Shown here in pieces: positions 1 through 5,619 of a stretch of DNA of 12,117 nucleotides. A model generated the notes under the pieces. The model saw only the letters and a program-made list of their open reading frames with translations, did not search any database and was not told where the DNA came from. This stretch comes from Bryobacterales bacterium (GTDB lineage: Bacteria; Acidobacteriota; Terriglobia; Bryobacterales; Bryobacteraceae). Each line of letters begins with the position of its first letter. The stretch's first letter is position 1. The stretch spans positions 1 through 12,117 of the forward strand of contig PKYZ01000582.1 of assembly GCA_003132865.1 (NCBI GenBank), written 5' to 3'. The translations under genes were made by a program, and so were the position numbers.

Positions 1-13
1 GCCAATCTCCAGC

Positions 14-53
14 GGCGAGCTATGCTCGCCTTCGCGGGTCCTCCAGGACCCGC
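14..53. repeat. Two adjacent perfect hairpins downstream of the membrane-protein gene
   Basis: The first inverted repeat is GGCGAGC (14-20), TAT, GCTCGCC (24-30). Three bases later comes a second, GCGGGTCCT (34-42), CC, AGGACCCGC (45-53). Both are perfect and GC-rich. They start within seven bases of the TGA stop (60-62) of the minus-strand membrane-protein gene, so they would form at the 3' end of its mRNA. No T-run follows on either strand, so a classical intrinsic terminator is not supported. A transcript-end stabiliser or a REP-like dispersed palindrome fits better, but this is inference. Confidence 0.6.
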
Positions 54-59
54 TCTCCT

Positions 60-764
60 TCACAAGACCACGCCGAACCGCTTGCGCAGCGCCAGCATTG
101 TCAGCAGGCTGACGAGCAGAAACCACACGGTCCAGTCGATGCCGAAGCCCAAGACATCCATAGTGGCGGACGGGCAGGACACGTCCATCGACGGCGACCC
201 GTCCCAGCGGGCTGGCGAAATGCGCAGCCCGTGCCCGCATTCGACAGCTTTCGCGATCGCAGCTCCGCGCACCCGCAGCAGCACGCTGCCCGATGCGCCC
301 GTGACGGCGCGCACACGCCAGCAGACCTGGCGCCGGTCGGGTATGCGCACGGCCGGTGTTTCGACCACCACGCCCCGTCCTTCCAGAGTCGGAGCAAGCG
401 TGCGCAGGTCCGCCCCGCTGAACTGCGCGGTAACGATAGCCGATTCCCCAGGCGCCAGCGCACGGTGTCCATAAACGTTATCCAGTTGCAGAAACAAAAC
501 GAGGAGCGGCACGATGGCCACCGAGGTGGGACGCAGCATGCCCGCCAGGTAGCGCCCGGTCCAAAGCAGGAGTTGCCGTTGCGCGCGGAAGATGAGCGCC
601 GGATCGTCGGTATACAAGCGCATCGCATAAAGCTGGGCGCGCGTTTGGCGCTTGGCCAGCGCGATGCGTTCCTGGTTGGAGAACCGCTTCCAGACCCACA
701 GTAGGACGACACCGGTAACAGCGGCGATGGCCGTCAGGCTCCACGTGTGCGCCGCGGAGAGCAT
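60..764 (-). CDS. Three-TM membrane protein with DUF106/EMC3-like (Oxa1 superfamily) layout and an extracytoplasmic domain
   Basis: A 234-residue protein of unknown function. The ATG at 764 is chosen because it shares one base with the stop of the upstream small gene (TGATG); an in-frame TTG one codon earlier is less likely. A membrane segment at about residues 8-26 is followed by a charged helical stretch (27-78, rich in R, K and Q), a second membrane segment (79-95), a roughly 110-residue probably extracytoplasmic region with four Cys (148, 176, 197 and nearby), and a third membrane segment (209-226) ending in a basic RKRF tail. The order TM, cytosolic helical hairpin, TM, TM resembles the DUF106/EMC3/TMCO1 branch of membrane insertases. 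Here an unusually long domain separates the last two segments. That resemblance is architectural only; no signature residue was matched. It is last in a unit with the small protein and the phosphodiesterase. Confidence 0.8.
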   Translation of the reverse strand: MLSAAHTWSLTAIAAVTGVVLLWVWKRFSNQERIALAKRQTRAQLYAMRLYTDDPALIFRAQRQLLLWTGRYLAGMLRPTSVAIVPLLVLFLQLDNVYGHRALAPGESAIVTAQFSGADLRTLAPTLEGRGVVVETPAVRIPDRRQVCWRVRAVTGASGSVLLRVRGAAIAKAVECGHGLRISPARWDGSPSMDVSCPSATMDVLGFGIDWTVWFLLVSLLTMLALRKRFGVVL

Positions 765-886
765 CAATCGATGTAGCCGGGCCCTTTCAGGCTACGCACG
801 ACTTCCTCGTCGGGCGAGCTGTATCCGCCCGCCGCGGCCGCCTTGGCCACCTTAGCCCAAACGTCTTTGCTCAGCTTGACAGTCAT
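764..886 (-). CDS. 40-residue ribbon-helix-helix-like small protein
   Basis: A short gene found by reading the minus strand between the phosphodiesterase and the membrane protein. It begins ATG at 886 with AGGG seven bases upstream and ends TGA at 766-764, sharing one base with the next ATG. The product starts MTVKLSKDVWAKVAKAAA, a beta-strand plus amphipathic helix like the start of ribbon-helix-helix (CopG/MetJ-type) antitoxin-like proteins. It continues with GYSSPDEEVV and ends SLKGPGYID. RHH proteins are usually 45-90 residues and have a second helix after GYSSPEEF. Here the second helix is replaced by DEEVVRSLKGPGYID, a tail resembling the LRGLGYI-type ends of sulfatase-like proteins. 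An internal deletion of a longer ancestor is possible. The tight overlap argues that it is translated. DNA binding is not proven. Confidence 0.68.
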   Translation of the reverse strand: MTVKLSKDVWAKVAKAAAAGGYSSPDEEVVRSLKGPGYID

Positions 887-959
887 AGCCACCCTGTAAC
901 ATGCCCAACCCTGCTGAGCCGCGCGCGTAAGCAAGCGGTCTTCCTCAGAATAACGCGCC

Positions 960-3041
960 TCACAAAAGCGGCTTCCCTTCCATCCAAGCGGGCAGCTCGA
1001 CCCCGAACAGATTCAGCGCGGTAGGCGCGAGGTCTTCGATGCCAGGGTCCGCCGCGCCGATCTTGCGATTGGAAAACAGCACGCCCGGCACCAGCACCGG
1101 ATCCACGCAATGATCGCCGCTCCAGGCTTTGCGGTTCTCCTCGATCACCTGTGCCGCAACCTTGCCCACCGCGCCTTCCCACGAGCAGCGGTAGCCCTCG
1201 TTGTAGCCCACAATGAAATCCGGTGCGGCGTCCAGATACGGCCCGCGATAGAGCGCCGCTGTCGCGTACACGTTGCGGATCGGCGATGCGCCGTCATCGT
1301 CCCGTAGCGCGGCCAGCTTGCGAATGATCTCGGCCTTCAGCAGCTCGGCTTCGCGCCCGTCGACGATGCCCAGCGCCTCCCGGCCCTTCATGTTCAGATA
1401 AAACCCTCCCAGGCCGAGGGCGTAGGCGCGCGTGCGGCCCCAATCCACGCCCTCGAAAAACGATCCGCTCTCACCGCTGCCGTTCTTCAAGCTTAGGTAG
1501 CCGTTGTCGCGCAGCCATGCATTGATATTCACGCCACGGCGAAACGCGCAGAATCCGTGGTCCGAGAGGACAAACAGCGCCGTGCCGGTATCGGCGAAGG
1601 CCATGGCTTTCCCAACCAGCGAGTCCATGCGGCGGTACATCTCCTCGATCGTATCCGCGTGCGGGTCCGCCGTGCCCAAGCGGCGGTAGAACATGTGCTG
1701 GACGCGGTCGCTGGTGTCGAACACGCAGGCCACCACGCCGCGGCGCGAATTCTCCAGCGCATTCAGGAACATGGCTTCGCGTTCTGCGAAGATGTCCCAA
1801 GCCTGGCGCAGAAAGGCGTCCTCATCGATCGCGCCCTCGTTGAGCGCCCAGGTATCTTCGGCCATGCCCACGGTGGCGTACGTGCCCAGCAGGTTCGCCA
1901 GATACGCTGCGTAATAAGGCGGATGGCTGATGGGCAGGGCGGGCCGCTCCGGGTCGAGGTTTAGCGGAGTCATGTAGAGGCTGAACTCCGGCTCGGTCTC
2001 GGTTACCAGAAAACGAGCCATGCCGCTAGCCGTCGCGCCGATCGCGGTGCGGAACCGGAGCCGCTGCCAGCCGGTGTATTCGCCGGGATCGAGCGCGCAA
2101 CGGCGTCCTTCGACCTGCAACTCAAACGCGCCGTTCCGCCGCGCTACGCGGAATGGAATGCGCAGGGTTGGGCTGCTTTCGAGGAACGTATCTGTGGGGC
2201 CTTCGATCTCGCCCGTGAACCCGTCCGCCACGCGCTTGAGCGGGTAGCGGCTGCCATTTTCGTAAGTCGGCCGCTCCACCCGCGTCGTGAATTGCGAGAA
2301 GCTGCCCTGCGTGCCCTTCAGGTCGGGCGTGCACATGGCGGAGAGCAGCCTGCCGTCGAACTTCTCCGGCGGAAAGGTGATCGGCACGCGCAGGATGGTG
2401 CAGCCGATGCCCTGCCGCCCGAGGATCTTCCAGAACGGCTGGCTCTTGCGGCGCAACTCCAGCGGCGTCCGCGAGAGCGGGATGCGCAGGCGGCCCAGGC
2501 GCAGCACGTGGGCCGGCTTCCCGACGCGCGCCGATGAGAGCTGCGGCACGTAGGTCTTCAGGCTGCGGTCCAGAAAATCGAAAATGTTATGCTTGGCCGG
2601 GCTGACGCCGGTAGCGAACGTGGACCAAGCCACCGGCGAGAGGACCGGAAACGTGGTGCGCAGGCGCGTGTAGCTGCCCTCGGCGGCCAGGCGCGCCAGG
2701 TTCGGCAGCTTTTGCTCGGCCATGAGGCGCTCCGTCAGCCGCGGATCGAGACCGTCGAGTCCCAGAAATACGATCTTCCTCACGCGCGCGTGCCGGTAAC
2801 CTTTGCGGCGGCGGGCGGCGCGCCAGGCCATGCGAAACGGCCACAGCACCAGCGAGAAGACGCTCAGGAAGAAGCCGGCTATCAAGGTCAGAAACGAACC
2901 GAGGAACGCAAATCCCGCGCCGGGGCCGACATAGGCGAGCTGCGTGGAGTGCGGATGGAAGTAGCCGTAGGCCAGCGCCACCAGTGCGAGCGCAAACTGT
3001 CCTGTGGCGCACGCACGCGTGCGTGCCGCGTCCCGACTCAT
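960..3041 (-). CDS. Membrane-anchored type I phosphodiesterase/nucleotide pyrophosphatase (alkaline phosphatase superfamily)
   Basis: A 693-residue protein from the ATG at 3041 (an upstream ATG at 3086 would add 15 residues of poor composition). Two hydrophobic segments (about 16-30 and 44-69), with AYVGPGAG between them, are followed by a very basic stretch (70-89, containing RRRK). The catalytic domain starts with KIVFLGLDGLDP. All positions of the NPP-type two-metal site can be placed: D96 (LDG), nucleophile S135 (FPVLSPVAW), D445 and H449 (SDRVQH), D494 and H495 (LSDHGF) and H644 (SGDHC). It should hydrolyse a phosphodiester or pyrophosphate bond; the substrate cannot be read from sequence. 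The basic stretch after the second segment suggests, by the positive-inside rule, a cytoplasmic catalytic domain, which is unusual for this superfamily. It is first in a minus-strand unit with the small protein 73 bases downstream. No strong ribosome binding site precedes either start. Confidence 0.9.
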   Translation of the reverse strand: MSRDAARTRACATGQFALALVALAYGYFHPHSTQLAYVGPGAGFAFLGSFLTLIAGFFLSVFSLVLWPFRMAWRAARRRKGYRHARVRKIVFLGLDGLDPRLTERLMAEQKLPNLARLAAEGSYTRLRTTFPVLSPVAWSTFATGVSPAKHNIFDFLDRSLKTYVPQLSSARVGKPAHVLRLGRLRIPLSRTPLELRRKSQPFWKILGRQGIGCTILRVPITFPPEKFDGRLLSAMCTPDLKGTQGSFSQFTTRVERPTYENGSRYPLKRVADGFTGEIEGPTDTFLESSPTLRIPFRVARRNGAFELQVEGRRCALDPGEYTGWQRLRFRTAIGATASGMARFLVTETEPEFSLYMTPLNLDPERPALPISHPPYYAAYLANLLGTYATVGMAEDTWALNEGAIDEDAFLRQAWDIFAEREAMFLNALENSRRGVVACVFDTSDRVQHMFYRRLGTADPHADTIEEMYRRMDSLVGKAMAFADTGTALFVLSDHGFCAFRRGVNINAWLRDNGYLSLKNGSGESGSFFEGVDWGRTRAYALGLGGFYLNMKGREALGIVDGREAELLKAEIIRKLAALRDDDGASPIRNVYATAALYRGPYLDAAPDFIVGYNEGYRCSWEGAVGKVAAQVIEENRKAWSGDHCVDPVLVPGVLFSNRKIGAADPGIEDLAPTALNLFGVELPAWMEGKPLL

Positions 3042-3053
3042 CGGGACGCATGC

Positions 3054-3082
3054 TTCGCGGCCCGCCGCATTTTCACTACAAT
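3054..3082 (+). promoter_or_regulatory. Possible promoter of the VOC gene
   Basis: A TACAAT hexamer at 3077-3082 lies 20 bases before the ATG of the VOC gene. The hexamer 17 bases further upstream (TTCGCG, 3054-3059) is a poor -35. The element lies at the 5' end of the divergent phosphodiesterase gene. Support is limited to position and the -10 match. Confidence 0.3.
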
Positions 3083-3102
3083 GCATTATTGAGAGGTACC
3101 CA

Positions 3103-3915
3103 ATGATCGCAAACCGTTCCGCGCCACCAGGTCCGATTGTACCCAGACTGATCTACAAAGATGTGGCCAAAGCGATTGACTGGCTCCGCGGAGCCTTTGG
3201 CTTCACCGAACGCCTGCGCACGTCTCCCGAGCCCGATGGCACGATCCACCATGCGCAGCTAGCCATTGGCGAGGGTTCGGTGATTCTGACCGGTCAGCCT
3301 GTCGCGCGCCCGAATGAGTTCATCCAGGCGTTAATGGTGCATGTGGACAACGTCGACGAGCACTTCGCGCGTGCCAAACAGTTCGGCGCCCGGATTCTGA
3401 GTCCGCCGGACAGCAAGCCGTTTGGCGAAAGGCAGTACGCGACCGAAGACCTGGAAGGCCACCGCTGGGCGTTTTCCGAGTCCGTAGCCGATGTGCAGCC
3501 CGAGGCATGGGGCGCCACAGTTTCGGAGCTCAAGGACCGGATCACGCGGTTGGCTCGCCCGCGGCTGTGTTACCTGCAGATTCCCGCAGTGGACGCCCAC
3601 CAGTCCGCCGCTTTCTACGAGCGGGTATTCGGCTGGAACATCCGCCACCGGGACACCAATCGCCCGAGCTTCGACGATGCCACGGGCAACGTGAGCGGCG
3701 CCTGGTTTACCGACCGGGTCCCTTCCGGCGAGGCCGGGCTGCTGCCATCGATCTGGGTCGACAACATCGATGCGACGTTGGCTCTGGTGGCGGCCCATGG
3801 CGGCGAAATCGTCGAGGCGCCGCACCACGACGCGCCCGATAGCACATCCTGGATCGCGACGTTCCGCGATCCGGCCGGCAACCTGATCGGGCTTTATCAG
3901 GAAGACCCCCGCTAA
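3103..3915 (+). CDS. Two-domain VOC superfamily (glyoxalase/bleomycin-resistance-like) protein
   Basis: A 270-residue protein starting at the ATG at 3103, preceded by GAGAGG (3091-3096) with six bases between; the open frame extends upstream but lacks family similarity. Domain 1 (about 12-128) has the VOC pattern: PRLIYKDVAKAIDWL, an FGF turn, IHHAQL with H50, and the closing DLEGHRWAFSE. Domain 2 (about 155-267) begins LCYLQIPAVDAHQSAAFYE and ends FRDPAGNLIGLYQE. Two fused betaalphabetabetabeta pairs in one chain are common in dioxygenase, glyoxalase and resistance-type VOC proteins. Substrate and metal are unknown. It is convergent with the SRPBCC-ArsR pair and divergent from the phosphodiesterase, so it is probably a single-gene transcription unit. 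VOC genes often lie beside ArsR/SRPBCC pairs, which suggests a shared stress or detoxification context but does not prove one. Confidence 0.9.
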   Translation: MIANRSAPPGPIVPRLIYKDVAKAIDWLRGAFGFTERLRTSPEPDGTIHHAQLAIGEGSVILTGQPVARPNEFIQALMVHVDNVDEHFARAKQFGARILSPPDSKPFGERQYATEDLEGHRWAFSESVADVQPEAWGATVSELKDRITRLARPRLCYLQIPAVDAHQSAAFYERVFGWNIRHRDTNRPSFDDATGNVSGAWFTDRVPSGEAGLLPSIWVDNIDATLALVAAHGGEIVEAPHHDAPDSTSWIATFRDPAGNLIGLYQEDPR

Positions 3916-4009
3916 CCAGAGACTCTAAGATCGGCTGTCTGCCACGTTGCAAATTACCTGGCGTAGGACTTTGCACGCTATTTGGCGTACGGGCCGCCAT
4001 TCTGAGCGG

Positions 4010-4510
4010 TCATTTCACTCCCTCCGCCAGCATCGTCGACAACTGTTCCTCAAGCCGGTTGTAGCCTGCTGCCATACCGTGCTCCATGCCCGACCTGCGT
4101 GCCGTGTCGCGGGCTTCCTTTGACTCATAGAGCATCGTGATCGTGACTTTGGTGATATCGCCTTCCTCGACGAACACCGTCGTATCCAACGCATCGCCCG
4201 GATACCAGGACTCGTCGAACCTCTCTGTGGCGACCAGCCGTTCGGGCGGCACGATTTCGCGAAAAATGCCGCCTATCCCCATATCCTTGGCGCCGGTCTT
4301 GCGCCACACATACCGATACGTGCCACCAACCTTAAGATCGATTTCGCAAACTGGCATCGTCCAGCCCGGCGGGCCAAGCAGCCAGCGCCTCACCAAGTCC
4401 GGCTTGGTGAAGGCGTCAAATACCAACTGGCGCGGCGCGTGGAAATCGCGCGTAACCTGAATTTCGTGATCGGTCGGCGTAGATACCTTGAAACTGTCGG
4501 CAAAGAACAT
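4010..4510 (-). CDS. SRPBCC/AHSA1-family protein
   Basis: A 166-residue cytoplasmic protein of the START-like SRPBCC fold, AHSA1 (activator of Hsp90 ATPase C-terminal-like) branch. Visible signatures are TRDFHAPRQLVFDAFTKP (20-37), WLLGPPGW (43-50), VGGTYRYVW (61-69), GGIFREIVPPERL (80-92) and the C-terminal helix GMEHGMAAGYNRLEEQL (141-157). The ATG at 4510 has a good AGGAG about five bases upstream and lies 10 bases after the stop of the ArsR gene, so the two form an operon. In such pairs the SRPBCC protein probably binds a small hydrophobic ligand and the ArsR partner controls expression; the ligand is unknown. Length is normal for the family. Confidence 0.92.
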   Translation of the reverse strand: MFFADSFKVSTPTDHEIQVTRDFHAPRQLVFDAFTKPDLVRRWLLGPPGWTMPVCEIDLKVGGTYRYVWRKTGAKDMGIGGIFREIVPPERLVATERFDESWYPGDALDTTVFVEEGDITKVTITMLYESKEARDTARRSGMEHGMAAGYNRLEEQLSTMLAEGVK

Positions 4511-4520
4511 ATGGGCTCCT

Positions 4521-4913
4521 TTATCGTTTCCTGCTGGCGGGTCGCTTGGTTTTCTTCTCCGTGACTTTCAACTCGACAAGCAAATCATCCAGTCGCTGGA
4601 AGGAAGTCTCCCAGAACTGGCGATAGTGCTCTAGCCATTCGCTGGCTTCTGCCAGCGGCTTGGCCTCAAGTCGGCTCGGCCGCCGCTGCGCGTCGCGGTC
4701 ACGGGAAATCAGGCCAGAGCGCTCCAGCACCTTAAGATGCTTTGAGATCGCGGGCTGCGTCATCGCGAATGGCTCGGCCAGTTCGGTCACCGACGCCTCA
4801 CCCGACGCGAGCCGGGCGAGGATGGCGCGCCGAGTGGGGTCCGCGAGTGCCGCGAAGGTGGCGTCAAGACGACCCTGTGTGGTCTGTAAATAACCACTTG
4901 GTTGCATAACCAT
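4521..4913 (-). CDS. ArsR-family winged-helix transcriptional repressor
   Basis: A 130-residue DNA-binding protein. A winged helix-turn-helix spans about 18-75: FAALADPTRRAILARL, then VTELAEPFAMTQPAISKHL as the helix-turn-helix with recognition helix 51-64, then KVLERSGLISRDRD leading into the wing. There is no ELCVCDL-type Cys metal site, so it belongs to the ArsR group that accompanies SRPBCC/AHSA1 proteins rather than to the metal sensors. The C-terminus is basic (KKTKRPASRKR). Two starts are possible, ATG 4913 and ATG 4907. Neither has a Shine-Dalgarno sequence, and the proposed promoter would begin transcription very close to 4907, so a leaderless mRNA is possible. It probably represses its own operon through the dyads that overlap its start codon. 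Confidence 0.93.
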   Translation of the reverse strand: MVMQPSGYLQTTQGRLDATFAALADPTRRAILARLASGEASVTELAEPFAMTQPAISKHLKVLERSGLISRDRDAQRRPSRLEAKPLAEASEWLEHYRQFWETSFQRLDDLLVELKVTEKKTKRPASRKR

Positions 4914-4920
4914 ATGGTAT
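4891..4920. promoter_or_regulatory. Two tandem operator-like dyads over the start of the ArsR gene
   Basis: Two similar inverted repeats lie side by side: AACCA-CT-TGGTT (4892-4903) and AACCA-TA-TGGTA (4908-4919, whose core ACCATATGGT, 4909-4918, is perfect). Each is preceded by T, and their centres are 16 bases apart. The second covers the ATG at 4913 and the proposed -10. This is where an autorepressing ArsR protein would be expected to bind, so it is a candidate autoregulatory operator. Confidence 0.6.
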
Positions 4921-4926
4921 TATAAT
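4898..4926 (+). promoter_or_regulatory. Possible divergent promoter toward the truncated gene
   Basis: TTGGTT (4898-4903), 17 bases, then a perfect TATAAT (4921-4926), reading rightward. The -35 hexamer is the right arm of the first operator-like dyad, so an ArsR-type repressor bound there could control both directions. The next start codon on this strand is at 4954. Confidence 0.4.
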
Positions 4927-4942
4927 AGAGCGAGAGTGTCAA
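4914..4942 (-). promoter_or_regulatory. Probable promoter of the ArsR-SRPBCC operon
   Basis: On the minus strand a consensus TTGACA (4942-4937) is followed after 17 bases by TACCAT (4919-4914), a 4-of-6 match to the -10. A perfect TATAAT (4924-4919) also exists, but only 12 bases from TTGACA. With the 17-base spacing, transcription would start near ATG 4907. The -10 overlaps the second dyad. Confidence 0.5.
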
Positions 4943-4953
4943 GCCTTTAGCTA

Positions 4954-5421
4954 ATGCTTTGTGGTGTCTGCCGGGCACTCGGCTTTCACGCCGAATCCGC
5001 GGTCCTCCCCGGCGAGGACAAAGACAAATTCCAGCAACTCTTGGAGCGGCTCTCCGCCGCCTGGATGCCCCAGGACGATAGGGAAAAGTCCCTGGTCGAA
5101 CAAATCGCCGTCAATCAGTGGAAATTGGCCCGCATCGAACGCTCCATTTCCGGCACCATCGCCGATCTGGACCACTACCGCAAGCCCCGCCTTCAACGCC
5201 ACAAGGAAGTCGGGCTTACAGAAACGGAAAACTACAAAGGGGGCGCTATCTGGGGCACCTCACAACAGAACCGCATTTATATCTTGCTCCCGCAGGTCCG
5301 GGGCCCTGACGGCGTCTGGCGCAAAATCCCCCACGACGTGCTCGGCGACCTTAGCCAATACTCGGACTCCGACGATGAAACCAAGCCGCCCATCGTCCCA
5401 GAGCCGGATGGCCGCGCTTGA
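4954..5421 (+). pseudogene. Truncated hypothetical gene, N-terminal end missing
   Basis: A 155-residue reading frame. Residues from about 9 on (GFHAESAVLPGEDKDKFQQL, then PQDDREKSLVEQIAVNQWKL) match my memory of an acidobacterial hypothetical family whose members begin with an Asn/Ser-rich segment (SxGPxTxEGKxxSxxNAxxHG) before VLPGED. Here that segment is absent and the frame starts abruptly with MLCGVCRAL, without a Shine-Dalgarno sequence. The C-terminal part is acidic (DLSQYSDSDDETKP). The break point appears to be near 4975, next to the ArsR promoter. It could still be expressed from the divergent promoter, but a decayed 5'-truncated copy is more likely. Function is unknown. A strong hairpin terminator follows. 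Confidence 0.6.
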
Positions 5422-5440
5422 TGTGGCGCACGTTCTCAAC

Positions 5441-5483
5441 GTGTCCGCACTCGTGCGGTCGTGCGGACACCTTCGGGTTTTTT
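5441..5483 (+). terminator. Hairpin with T-run after the truncated gene
   Basis: A perfect 10-bp inverted repeat, GTGTCCGCAC (5441-5450) and GTGCGGACAC (5461-5470), has a 10-base loop. CTTCGGG and then six T (5478-5483) follow. A short ACC-TTCG-GGT tetraloop hairpin (5469-5478) abuts the T-run and competes with the base of the main stem. It separates the truncated gene from the adhE promoter. Confidence 0.75.
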
Positions 5484-5494
5484 ACAATTGAAGA

Positions 5495-5503
5495 TGCTAT
5501 ACT
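5495..5503 (+). promoter_or_regulatory. Extended -10 promoter of the adhE-STAS operon
   Basis: TGCTATACT (5495-5503) matches the extended -10 form TG-N-TATAAT with one mismatch. No good -35 is seen 16-18 bases upstream, as is usual for extended -10 promoters. Transcription would begin around 5510, giving a leader of about 110 bases before adhE. Confidence 0.5.
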
Positions 5504-5506
5504 CCT

Positions 5507-5526
5507 ATTTAGTCGAATTTAGTCGA
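5507..5526. repeat. Perfect 10-bp tandem repeat at the adhE transcription start
   Basis: ATTTAGTCGA occurs twice without a gap (5507-5516 and 5517-5526), four bases after the proposed -10. A ten-base period puts both copies on one face of the helix, which suits a regulator binding direct half-sites. It is not the inverted-repeat site of the redox repressor Rex. The operator role is inference from position. Confidence 0.5.
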
Positions 5527-5619
5527 AGCTGTCCGCGTCGAGGGCGCGCCGATTGCGCCGATGTGCCATCCCACACCCATTCCGAATCTGCGGCCTCGAC
5601 CCGAAAGGAAGGGAGAAGC

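Noticed and set aside
883..1182. A minus-strand 99-codon frame overlapping the end of the phosphodiesterase gene
   Set aside because: It overlaps the conserved end of the phosphodiesterase (including SGDHC) in another frame, and its product has shadow-like composition.
5461..5619. Upstream extension of the adhE reading frame
   Set aside because: The frame is open, but it would place the promoter, tandem repeat and ribosome binding site inside the gene, and the extra 53 residues are unlike any AdhE start.
5481..5619. A Rex-type inverted repeat in the adhE leader
   Set aside because: No TTGTGA-N-TCACAA-like inverted repeat is present; only the ATTTAGTCGA direct repeat is seen.
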